Part shown: piece by piece, positions 25,760 through 36,971 of the stretch
Layout: the number at the start of each line of letters is the position of its first letter
Numbering within the stretch: position 1 is the stretch's first letter
Assembly: GCF_016808335.1 (NCBI RefSeq)
Contig: NC_053136.1
Location: 620,001 to 684,000 of the forward strand
Source: Panicum virgatum
Taxonomy: Eukaryota; Streptophyta; Magnoliopsida; Poales; Poaceae
Reading direction: 5' to 3'
DNA length: 64,000 nucleotides
The notes under the pieces: model-generated
What the model was told of the DNA's origin: nothing
Databases searched by the model: none
The model's input: the letters and a program-made list of their open reading frames with translations, nothing else
Translations under genes and position numbers: made by a program

Positions 25760-26560
25760 GCCATCAGCATGTGGCACTTGGTTTTAGAAGCTGCTACTGG
25801 ACAGTTGCAAACCCGGATACTCCAGGTATAGCGGGCCAGGGTTCAGACATCCGATCCTCAGCACGGCCTCAAAAGAATCTAGCCGTTATCAGAGTAGCCT
25901 ATTTAGTGTTGGTGGAGAGTGACTCCGGATCGGACGAACACTACCACAGTAAGGAAGTGCGCGAAGCAAACAACTCTGGACCAAACGCAAAGGCTTCGCT
26001 CAATCGAGCAGAATTCTCTCTCTATTCAATATCCCTCATCAACATACAACAGATCGGGTATTTATAGGTGGCAGTTCACCTACCAATCCCTGTAATTACA
26101 CTGTGATACCCCCTAACAACTTTATTCTTGGAATATTCCAAGGACAAGACTGTATTTTTACATCACGTAGTGGATTACAGCTGGACTTCTATTGTTCCCC
26201 GGGCCCGGCTTCGTACGTCATCATATGTCAGCTCGGCCTTTGCTACCTTCGAGGGGCGCCGCTTCTGCTGTAGTTCTCAGGTCTTCACCTGAATTCTTTA
26301 GTTTCTTCGCTTGGCTTTGCCTGGTGTCTTCGCCCAAGGGGCTTCGTCTCTTCGCATGGCTTCGCCAAGCGTCTTCGCCCGATGGGCTTCGTTTCTCCGC
26401 ATGGCTTCGCTTGGCGTCTTCGCAAGGCTCCCTCTCTAGCTCTTCGCAAGGCTTTGCTTGATTGCTCGAACAGTGGACCCCGCATGGCTCCTTCGGCGCG
26501 CGGGCCTTCGGTCGATGGCCAAAGGTGGCGTCCCCAACATTTAGTACTAGTTGGAATCAC
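25760..26560 (-). mobile_element. Probable solo-LTR or LTR fragment, antisense
   Basis: The reverse strand reads TGCCACCTATAAATACCCGA (around 26058-26078), a convincing TATA box. 26285-26460 carries about three imperfect ~46-bp tandem units built from CTTCGC, TGGCTTCGC and GGGCTTCGT. LTR ends and target duplication were not resolved, so the call rests on composition, the TATA motif and absence of genes. Confidence 0.4.
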
Positions 26561-26853
26561 CAACCGGTACTAAATGGTTCTCAGGACACTGCACGCGTTA
26601 GTACTGGCTCAATTTGCGGCCACTAGTAACACTAACGAATAGCTCTTTCTCTAATAGTGATAATGTATTAGAGTGCTAACAGTTAAAATGGAACGCAAAC
26701 ACTTTATATATTATTCCTATTAAGTTTTAAGAATTTAGGATATTATTTACTAATTAAAACAAATAAAGAAATATGGCTAAACAGATTATATTTTTTGCAC
26801 TCGGAGGCTTGGTCACGCCATGCATGCCGACGTGATTGGCCGAGGCTGTGGAA

Positions 26854-27240
26854 GTGCGCAAAAACACAATCCATTTAGTCAATTTCGTCATTTGTTTTAA
26901 TTAACAAACAGTCTTCTAAATTCTTGAAACTTAACAGGTACAATATATAGAGTATGTGTGTTCCACTTTAAGCATTTGCACTCCAATATATTATGTAGGA
27001 AATAAAAAAATCCAATTTCTAATTATGCTAAGTGAATCCTGCACATATGCTAAGTCTAACCATTTAGCATAATTAGAAATTGTATTTCTCATTTTCCACA
27101 TAATGTATTGAAGTGCAAATAGTTAAAATGGAACGCAGACACTTTATATATTGTGCCTGTCAAGTTTCAAGAATTTACGAGACCGTTTACTAATTAAAAC
27201 TAATAATGAAATATGACTAAACGATTATATTTTTGCGCAC
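26854..27240. repeat. 387-bp imperfect palindrome, right arm
   Basis: Begins GTGCGCAAAAACACAATC and ends GATTATATTTTTGCGCAC; a diverged counterpart of the palindrome at 24557-24945. A third, half-length copy lies at about 26655-26805. Confidence 0.82.
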
Positions 27241-27555
27241 TGTGAGAAGCTAGCCTACTTGGGTCACGCCATGCATTCCGGCGTGACCCAATGCTGGGTC
27301 ACGCCATGCAACTTGGCGTAACCGTGACTAGCTCAGCTCATTTTGCCCCGTCAGCACCACGTGGAAATCGATCTCGGGTCGCGCCACCGTGGCAGTTGAG
27401 TTACGCCACATGCAATGGCGCGACTCAGTTACAAGTCACGCCAAGTTTCGTGGCGTGACTAAAAGGGCTACTTCTTGAAATTTTAGTTTGAGAAGAGTTG
27501 TTTATAAAATATTAGTTTTAAAAGGGTTAAAATATAAAAAAAATTCGCCAAGCCA

Positions 27556-29690
27556 AGGGCAGCAGCAGATGCAGAGAGAGAAGGAAGGCCCAACAGTCAG
27601 CCAGCCGGTCTGTTTGGTTTCCATTTTGCTTCTGGGTGCCCCAGCTTTATCTTGTGGCAGTTTTGGAAAGCAGCCCTCGCGCATGCCCATATTTAGTTCC
27701 CTGTGCATCGGGTGCCCTCTTCATGCTTCGCTTCCGGTCCTTGTCCCGGTTTGAATGGACTATTTCTCTTTCGGGCAACTAAAAGGCTCATTGCATTCAA
27801 AAAAAAAAAACTAAAGGGCTCATTTCCCTGTGTATGTATCATCCACCATCGTCCTCTCTTCTTCTTCACTATGGACCTGCAATGTTGAGATTTGGATGCT
27901 TTATCTTTGACTTCTTATTATTTACATATATCATCTTTTCAAAAAAAATTACATATATCCAAAACAAGATATCTGTAACGATTATTTTTTAACTTCCTCA
28001 TAGACAAGCAAGGTTTCTGGTAGTAGGGAAAACCATCACAGGAACAAAGGACAAAATATATAATAGGCCTTTCAATCCGAAAAGGTGTTGGAGTTCAAAG
28101 TCCAAACAGTACATTCGATAGATCTTATAATTATCACTTATTTTTTATGTTAGCCGTGAAGGTGTTTGACCTCAAATAAATCTCCCTTGTTGGTGGTTGT
28201 ACGATATGTTTGGATTGATTGATGATGCCGTGGCTTGCCCTTCCAAATTTTGGCATTGACTCTCCTTTACCTCCGGTCCATTTGGATGAGCAGGCAGCAA
28301 CAATTGACGAGACCTGCGTGCCAACTTGGACCGAAACGCGCGCACCCGTTACCTCAACCAAAAACTTAGGTAGCCAAGGAATTGGCGTGGCTAGCTGGGA
28401 CGGCAGAAATTCCTCATTCAATTCCAAGTACTCTATACAGACGACTTAGTACACAAATAACGAGACATCTATGGTGACTTTGTCAATTTTAAAAATTTGT
28501 CGTCTTAGTCTTGAAAGATATTCATAAGGTAGAATTTGCATACATGTATATATAGGGGTAAGTGTGCGTACATTATTAGTGTCTGAGTTGTACTGCGTAA
28601 TAAAAAAATTATCTTTATGCACATAGATAATGCAAATGGATGTAGGTTGGAGTTAGTAGCTTCTAGAAAAAAATTTCCATGCAATGTGAAATAGCTGTAG
28701 GCTATCTCTCCTTTTTTTTTCCTTATTCCGAGCCTCCTGTGCTCCTTGTAAATCTGTCTTCAATTTTTCAATAAAGTTCAGAAAACTCTAGGCTTGCGTA
28801 GATTTCCTTAAAAAATGGATAATGCCAATGGGAAAAAGGAGAGGAAACTATAGCTTTTGTCGATAAGAAGTTAGTAGGAAGGGATTTTGAAGATAATGTT
28901 GGATCCAATTTTTATGTTACTTTTACTATTTTTAGCCAGTTAACTTATTTTACATAGACTCTTGGAGATGCTCTAACAAAGCTTGTATAGCCAAAGCTAG
29001 TAACAAAGAACACCCCACAAACCAGAAATGGGTTTTGACCATGCCAAGAATAAGAATGTCCGTCCTCATCTCCTGCTGAGGCTGTGCGATGTACGCTGCA
29101 TTCTTCTTCTTCTTCTTCGTTGGTGTAAACGAAAACAAAGTGTGGGGTGGGGTGGATTGCAGGAGAAAAGGACCTGTCTAGAAAAGGCAAAGAGCAAAAG
29201 AAAAATGAAAAGAAAAGAGACGGTGACGGTGACGTCAGCTCGCCCGTGGTACCGGCCGGCATGGCACCGCCACACACGTGCCCTGCACGTGTGGGGAGAA
29301 GCAAGACTTTTCTTACTCGTGCATCGGGAATTGCAGCTAATCACTAGTTTATTATTACGAGCTAATTGAGCTGCTTGAGCCAGTTTGGCGTGACTACGGC
29401 ACCCTTAGATAGCTCCGGCCTGGGTTTCTCTATCGAAGGAGCTTTATTTAGTGGAGTTGAAGCTATTTTAAAATATTTTTAGCAAAATGGTTAGTCATCG
29501 AAGTCGAGGATCACAATAGTTAAAGGCAAAACTAAAAAAAAGGTGCAACTTTTTGCTTCAATCACGTAGGCAAAATCGTTTTGTGGCTTTTTCATAGCTC
29601 TGATGGTGAAGCCATTTTGAAGATAGCCTTTTGAAAGGCTTTACAATTATGAAATCACTAATGTACGAGAACATATATGAGCCCTCGCAG
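27556..29690. other. Intergenic, no gene supported
   Basis: Short ORFs only. 28690-28790 (CTCCTTGTAAATCTGTCTTC AATTTTTCAATAAAGTTCAG) resembles the 3' end of a LINE or gene transcript. TTGGAGATGCTCTAA at about 28962 is a lone end of the GAGCATCTCC MITE family. 29080-29130 has a CTT run. Confidence 0.4.
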
Positions 29691-29974
29691 AGGGTGTTTG
29701 GTTCCATTTAGCCCTATCGAATATTTATTAGAAAGTATTAAATAAAGATTAGTGATAAAATTAATTATATAACCCTACTAATTGGTGAAATGAATCTATT
29801 AAACTTAATTAGTCTATAATTTGACAATAGGGTGCTACATTAAATATTTATGTATTAACTAGATTTAATAGATCCCTCTTGTGAATTTGCTTTAGGTTTA
29901 TACAATTAGTTTTTTTGAAGAAATATAAGATTAGTTTCATATTAGCTAATATTTGATCCTTCTTCTATTAGCAT

Positions 29975-30580
29975 GTGTTTGGTTCAAAGAGTTGAAGTAG
30001 GTTGGATTGGATCAAAGCAAGTGGGTTGGATTGGATCGAACCCATTTTCGGAGGTTTTGGTATTGGAGGCTAGGTTGGTTGGGTTCATGATGCAGGGTTG
30101 GAGTGCTCCCTCGGCCTCCAAATCGAGCGGACCACCCCGACCCACTTGAACGGCATCGTCTTCCATGAGCATGAAAGAGAGGGCGGCGCAAGGGCGGGCT
30201 TCGCACGGAGGATGGAGGAGCGGCGTTGGCGGAGCTCCGTCCGGAGGAGGGACGAGCGGCGCCGATCGAGCTCCGCACGGAGGAGGGCGGAGCGGCGCCG
30301 TGCGGGCAAGCAGCAGGCCGGGGAGAGGCGAGCGAGAGGTCAGCATGGAGCGGGGAGGAAAGAGGAAGAAGGTGAGTAGAGTGAATGACATGTGGGTTTC
30401 GTAGTATGATGACTTGCTAACGGTATTAATCGAGCTACCATAACCCGTCCATATTCTTGCAAAAAAAACAGAATACTAGAGGCAACCTCAATCTCTTAAT
30501 CAAACATCAAATGGAACCAACCCAACCTAAAAAACAGGGACGGGTTCATCCCATCCTCACGTAGTCTCCAAACTAAACAC
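29975..30580. mobile_element. Inverted-repeat element with GC-rich tandem core
   Basis: Ends GTGTTTGGTT (29975) and AACTAAACAC (to 30580) are inverted with one mismatch. The interior has GGTTGGATTGGATC repeats on the left, answered by CCAACCCAACC on the right. Three ~36-bp GC-rich units (CGGAGGAKGGACGAGCGGCG type) lie at about 30205-30310. The target duplication is not evident. A related AT-rich palindromic remnant lies immediately upstream at about 29696-29960. Confidence 0.5.
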
Positions 30581-32167
30581 ACCTATTCGAATACCTGATA
30601 TAATAGGACTAAACTTTGCTTTTCAAAAGAAAACAGAGCCAGTAAACTTTAGCTCCGGATATAATAATATTTGGGTCAGCCGGGGGGTAACGGTAAAAAG
30701 GGAGGCATACGCCTACCGTACCCTACCTTATCATCTCGACTGTACCGTATGGTGTAGCGCTGTAGCCCTGTCCATCCATCCATCCATTTCGATCGATAGA
30801 CGGCAGGGAGGGCAGAGTCGTAGCCGCACTGTGGTGCTCTGCAGTTGCAGTTGGGGCCTGTTGAGTGGCGACGTGTCACTTCTTGATTGGACAAACAGGT
30901 TGACCGCCGTACCTGAGGCTGATGCCCTCCATGTCCTCGGCTGCCGGCCATGTCCTGCCCGGCCCGACGTCTGTGTCTGGGGGACGAACCAAAAAAGAAA
31001 GAAAGAAGAGAGGATGCATGCCTACGTGGGTCACCTCACCTCATCGACAAGACCGGCGGCAGGCATTTGCCAGCAGCACAGCATGCACAGCACCGGACCG
31101 GACCGGACCGACGGACGCCGTGCAGTGCTACCACCGCTGGCCTGCTGCTGCTTCTAAAAAGAAGTCCTCTTCAGTCATGCATGCAAATGCATACTACTCG
31201 TACTCTACAGTATAGTATTGTGCATGCAAAAAAAAGTTAAAAGACCATTGCATTGGTATGTTACTGACTTGGCCCAGCCCAAATATACCTACCGCCTTCA
31301 CTTGTTGGCTAGTCCTAGCAGTTTTTTTTTGATATCGGCTAGTCCTAGCAGTGAGTACACTACACTAGTACCTGGCCGTGGCCGTGGCACAAGGCACAGT
31401 TGACCGTGTTATTGGCTTTGCCTTGTTAGTTGTTGGAACAAGCTAAGGTCGACAGTGATCCATCGACAATGCGTGCATGATTGGCGGGGCGACCATCTGT
31501 CCCACCCCAGGACGGACTATGCCATGCAGATGCAGCGGGTAGTACACACCACGTACGGTAGCCGCCGGTGGCCTCGGATGCCCGCCGATTCTGCGCAACT
31601 ACCACCGCATTCCTCATCTGCTGCATGCATAGCTAGTTAGGCTCGCACTACTACTACTGCTACCCCAGTACTACTACGGTTCCTGTTCTTGTTATTAGCA
31701 TTGCACAATGCACAAATTCTGTAACTTTTAGACTTTTTCGCCAGATGAATCTATTAAATCTAATTAGCTTATAGTTAATCCATATGTTGCTACAGTAAAC
31801 ATACGCTAACCATAAATTAATTAGGTTTAATAGATTCATCTAGTGAATACAATAAGACCTAGACTTATGCAGTTAGTTTTATAATTTATGTTTAATCTAT
31901 TTAATTGGCATCAAAATATTTGATACGACAGGACTGCAAATACGCAACAAGAAATCAAACATGCATACTACAACGCCGCCTCTACGGTGGTGGGCCAGTC
32001 CAATCCAGTCCGGTTCGGTCCCTCCCTACCCAGGCCGGCCAGTCACCATCCTCGTCAATCAACGATGCCACCTACCTAACTACTAGCTGCTATCGTCTCT
32101 TCTTCATGGCAATGGCAATATGGCGTGCCCAATTGCCCGTGACACATGAATTCACCTTCGGAGCTAA
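30581..32167. other. Intergenic, no gene; MITE remnant at 31730-31900
   Basis: 31735-31850 is an imperfect palindrome (GATGAATCTATTAAATCTAA pairs with TTAGGTTTAATAGATTCATC) of the kind found in grass MITEs; ends are not resolved. ORFs in the rest are short and unlike known proteins. Confidence 0.4.
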
Positions 32168-32464
32168 GAGCATCTGGAGCCGATTAACTATAACTCTCCC
32201 TAATATTAAAATTTATATTCTTTTGATAACGGAAGGTGCTCCAGCAAATTACTAATTCCATCACCAACACAAAAAAATTAAAAATCTTTTAGCAATCGTC
32301 AAAACACACCTCCCTCTTGCACAAATGTAGAAAGTTCTTCCACCCACCCTATACTTTGAGTAATATGCTACAACACTTGATATTAAAAATGCAAAAAAGT
32401 ATCATTAATAATCGAGAGAGAAAATATATAGAGCGTGAGGATAAACAATCTGCTGGAGATACTC
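32168..32464. mobile_element. Tourist-like MITE, TAA target duplication
   Basis: A 297-bp element with diverged inverted ends GAGCATCTGGAGC and GGAGATACTC, flanked by TAA at 32165-32167 and 32465-32467. It belongs to the GAGCATCTCC family also seen in the eIF2B-delta fragment and lies about 440 bp upstream of the GTPase start codon. Confidence 0.7.
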
Positions 32465-32903
32465 TAATAACCTCGGTGTGTATATATATATAGTACTCGT
32501 TTCCTTGCTTAGCTTTTGATGAGCGGCAGGTAGTTATCACTTATCAGCAGGCACCTAGCTCCCTGTAATGTACTACCACTACTAGTACTAGTAGGAATTG
32601 AGCCTTCATCTGCATCACGCACGGACGGATGGACCATCCGATATTTGTGGATCCAATATGCAATTGCAATGCATGGCAATGGTGGTGGACCTGGACCACG
32701 GGCCGCCAGATTCATTGGATTTTTGCGTCGGTGGCCCAAAATAAAATAATAAAATGTGTTGCAGCAGCTGGGCTCAAGCATGCATGTTCTGGGCCTTTTT
32801 GCCTTTTTTTCTTTCTGTTTGGTGGACAAAAAAAAGGAAGAGCAAGAAGAAGATAGGATAGCTCTGCCTCTGCTGCGGCTCTGCTCCGCCGGCGAGTGAC
32901 TTC

Positions 32904-35900
32904 ATGGCGTCGCCGCACCTCCCCTTCCTCTCCTTCCCCAAAACCCAGCCACCCCTCGCCCTCCACCGCGCCCGCGCGCTCCCCTCCCGTCCGCCCGACG
33001 CCGCGGGGGCCGGGCCCGCCGCGCCCACTCGCGGGGACCGCTTCCTCGACCGCCACCTCGCCACCGACGCCGCCGCGCGCGTCCTCGCGCCCGACGACGC
33101 CCAGAGGCGCCAGCGCCGCAAAGACAAACGCCGGGCCCTGGCAAGCAAGCCGTCCGGCCTCCCTTCCTGCTACGGCTGCGGCGCGCCGCTGCACACGGCG
33201 GAGGAGGCCGCGCCGGGATACGTCGACCCCGCCACCTACCACCTGGTACCTATGCTTATTGCCTTTTTTCTTCGCCAGCCTCACGCCAATCCTGCAAATT
33301 ACTCACAACTCGCAAGAGATGCTTCTGAATATTATTCAGCATCACATTCATTCTAGGCCTGCCTGCCTGCCTGCCCACACAGTGACATAAATGATCCTAG
33401 ATGAATTTCACTTCACTTAACACCACCATACGACTATTTCAGAAAAAGAGGCACCATCAACTAAGAACCGTTCTCTGCGCAAGATGCAAGCTGCTGTCTC
33501 ATGGCCATATGGTCACTGCTGTCGGTGGCCACGGCGGTTATCCAGGGGGCAAGCAATTTGTCTCAGCGGAAGAGCTTAGGGACAAGCTTTCCTACCTCCG
33601 CCACGAGAAAGCCTTGATAGTCAAACTGGTAAACCACTTGTTCCGTGGATTGCTTGCTTTTCTTTTTTCTGCTCATTCATTATGTCTTTCATTCAGGTCG
33701 ACATCGTTGACTTCAATGGGAGTTTCCTGACACGAGTACGTGATTTCGCTGGTGCTAATCCTATTATTCTTGTCATAACCAAGGTGCTTGTTTTATCCCC
33801 TCGTCTTCCTTTTTTTTTCCTTTCTGGATTTGGATACCACTTCTGTTCTGTTGCCAGTCAGTCAACCAAAGCTACTTCCTTTGTAGGTTGATCTCCTCCC
33901 TAGAGACACTGATTTGAACTGCGTAGGTGATTGGGTTGTAGAGTCAGTTGTCAAGAAGAAGCTTAAGTAGGAGCCTTCTCCATCCTCCTTACACAGTACT
34001 TTCATCGGATGCTTTTGCCGATATAAATTTGCATCTGTTACTTTGGTATGTGCAGCGTCCTTAGTGTCCATTTGACAAGCTCAAAGTCATTGGTCGGCAT
34101 CACAGGGGTTATATCAGAGATTCAGCAGGAAAAGAAGGTCAGCGTCTCTTCTTCTATTTCTGGTTATTGCAATTAGATTACCCACTTCTAGGCCATACTC
34201 GAATTATCATGTCCAATCATGAACATCTCTACTTCCCTTGCTTGTTCTACATTTCACAATCCTGACTGATTTTTCTTTTTGTATTAGGGCCGAGATGTAT
34301 ATATACTGGTAAGCGCTCCTCACTTCCATTTTTGTTTTGTGTTTTTAGGTGGCGGGAAAAATTAGTGTGCACATTCTGTTAGGAGATTTTTTCTACTGTG
34401 TTGTATGTGGTTTCTGCCATTTACGGAAACTTAATGTCATTAATTCAGGCAATATAACTTTGAAGATACAAGTGATATTTCTGTTGTTGGCCGCCGTAGT
34501 TTCATTTGACCTATATTATACTCTATTGCAGGGTTCCGCCAATGTTGGGAAGTCTGCATTTATCAGTGCTTTGCTAAGTATGCCTTTCCTATCATTGATA
34601 TTTGTTTCGTATCCATTTATGTAGCTCTTACCATACGTTAATAATGTTGCTTAATTTTTTCATTGACATGCTAATCGTTGGAGATTCTGCTGTTCTAGGA
34701 ACAATGGCACATAAGGATCCGGTGGCAGCTGCAGCTCAAAAATACAAGCCAATACAGTCTGCTGTTCCTGGAACCACCCTTGGCCCTATTGAAATTGAAG
34801 CATTCTTAGGAGGAGGGGTATGACCCTGTTTGGTCTTTTCATTTTCTTAGAACATATGTGAATATATAGCTGTACGGACAATAAATTTAATATCTTGTGC
34901 TAACTGACCATTCCTAAACCAATATTTCTTTCGGTAACTAATATAACTGTATCTCTGATTTGCATCCTGATTTTTTTAATCTTCTACTTAGAGATCCAGT
35001 TAGAAGTCTACTGACAAATCCCTGAATCTTTGCACAACAGAAATTATATGATACACCTGGTGTTCATCTTCACCATAGGCAAGCAGCAGTTATTCATGCT
35101 GATGATCTGCCTTCCCTCGCACCCCAGAGTCGTCTAAAGGGGCAATGTTTTCCTGTATGTATATTTCATCTCCTGGAACACGCCCTCCTTTCTCGAAACT
35201 TTCACACTAATCTTTTTCTTCAGAACATGATGTTATGTTCAGGCTAATGATACAGATGTTGAATTGAGTGGGAATTCTTTATTCTGGGCTGGACTTGTCC
35301 GCGTTGATGTTGTCAAGGTACATAAACAAGCTCCACTTCATCTTTGAGATTTCTTCTTATCATGTTCTAATTATCCCTTGCGTCTTGGAAGTTGTAACTG
35401 ACAATTGATGACGACATAGGCTCTTCCACGCACACGACTGACATTCTATGGACCCAAGAAGCTAAAGGTTAACGTAGTCCCAACCACAGAAGCAGATCAA
35501 TTTTACAAGGTATGCATATGCTAATTGTTATGGCAGTTCATTGTTTAATACCAGTTAAATTTTCTTATACTTGAAAGAGAGACTTCGTCCTCCATCTCAT
35601 CCTGCTGTTCTACTTATCCTCCCATTCTTCTTCCCCTCTTTCTGATCACAGTCCTGAATCCTGTCCTTGCAAAATTGAAAACTGTATTCACGTTTCTGCC
35701 ATGTCCCATGTCGACATGCCTATCATGCTACCCCCTTTGGTGTACACATGAAATTTCTATTCGTGTGTCAAGTTGACTCTCATCTACTTATCCAAAAATA
35801 AAATAAAATTGAGGCTCATCTGAAACAACGCATGCTTTTAATTCTGACCCTGTTGTCCTTTTCACTTTTCAGACTGAAGTTGGAGTGACACTGACTCCCC

Positions 35901-36468
35901 CAACTGGCACGGAGAGAGCTGAAGGATGGGCGGGGCTGCAGGGTGTTCGCGAGTTGAAGATAAAATATGAAGAACTTGATAGGTAACGTTTTCAATTAAT
36001 AGTGAAGCCATAGCTATACCCATCACTCATTTATGGTCAAAAGTACGACATCAGTAGCATATTGGCAGCTTAGCTTTCTTCTTTCACTGCAAAGATGGGT
36101 GAATATCTTCTCCAGATAACAATAAAACTAGGAAGGATTGCTTTCTTGTACAATACTATTTTAGAAACTGGTTCAGTGATTGCTGAGCTGAAGGACCTGA
36201 TCTTGAAAACGTCTTATGCAGACCTGCTTGTGACATATCGATCTCTGGGCTCGGGTGGATTTCTGTGGAGCCATTAGGTGTGCCATCAAACAGCACGGAT
36301 AGCAATGGCAATGTCGATGGTGAGCTGCACCTGATAGTTCATGTACCCAAACCAGTTGAGGTCTTCGTCCGTCCCCCATTGCCTGTCGGTAAAGCAGCAT
36401 CGCAATGGTACCGGTATCAGGAGCTGACAGAGCAAGAAGAGGAATTAAGACCTAAATGGCATTACTGA
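32904..36468 (+). CDS. NOA1: NOA1/RIF1-type circularly permuted GTPase, chloroplast
   Basis: Thirteen exons: 32904-33245, 33443-33628, 33697-33783, 33887-33966, 34056-34137, 34288-34308, 34532-34577, 34699-34817, 35041-35154, 35243-35317, 35420-35509, 35873-35982, 36222-36468; total 532 aa. All introns are GT-AG and phases fit. The N-terminal ~45 residues look like a plastid transit peptide. A four-cysteine zinc motif (C89, C92, C126, C129) is followed by SHGHMVTAVGG. GTPase motifs occur in permuted order: G4 TKVD (204-207), G1 GSANVGKS (267-274), G2 PGTT (~305-308), G3 DTPG (325-328), as in YqeH. The sequence closely follows Arabidopsis NOA1/RIF1, needed for chloroplast ribosome assembly and plastid translation; the earlier nitric-oxide-synthase role was withdrawn. 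Exon 6 is a 21-nt microexon. Confidence 0.96.
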
Positions 36469-36971
36469 TACTGCTCCCCCTTCCCTCTTCTTGTAGTTGT
36501 ATCTTGAGTACGCTACTAGTACAATTTTGTGTAGTCCAAATTCAGTAAAAAGTTATGCTCTCATGTGATGTTAGGATAAACTAGTAAAAACAACAATGGA
36601 TATTTAGTATTCAGGTTACATTTGACATTGGTGAAATAATGATGTGGATCTTCATACGTGGAGGGAGGGAGGGAGGGAGAGAGAGAGACTAATATGGTCC
36701 AACAATTTTCCAAAAAGTTCACAAAGTTGACAGACCAAGAGCTATGTTTTATTATTATATGATAAATCCCAAGAGCTAAGTTATTGTTAGCAATATGATA
36801 GCGAGAAGAGGGGGAAAAAAGAGAATAAATTTCAACAAGAAGCCAACAAGGGCTGCATTCGGCCACACAAGAAGCCAACAGGAAGCGTATTTCAAGCATT
36901 GCACCAACCTTTCTCCTTATTCCTCCTCGTTGGTCCATTGGATCCGTCCGACGCACAAACGCCGCACCGTC

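Larger units (their letters stand above)
24263..27546. mobile_element. Large fold-back element with nested palindromes
   Basis: The left arm starts at 24268 (GAATTTTTTTTATAT) and the right arm ends at 27546. The first ~280 bases of each arm are inverted copies at about 90-95% identity, including AACTCTTTTAAAACTAATAT-like words and several GTCACGCCA...TGGCGTGAC boxes. Each arm also carries a ~390-bp palindrome (separate entries). GCCAAGCCA occurs just outside both ends (24254-24262 and 27547-27555), a possible 9-bp target duplication, although five extra bases GCCCG lie inside the left copy. No transposase ORF. The middle holds other, later insertions. Confidence 0.7.

Noticed and set aside
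28134..28449. ORFs on both strands of 76-97 codons
   Set aside because: Neither has recognisable similarity or splice context; likely a transposon fragment, but no ends could be found.
32712..33284. 190-codon minus-strand ORF
   Set aside because: Antisense to NOA1-like exon 1, GC-rich shadow.
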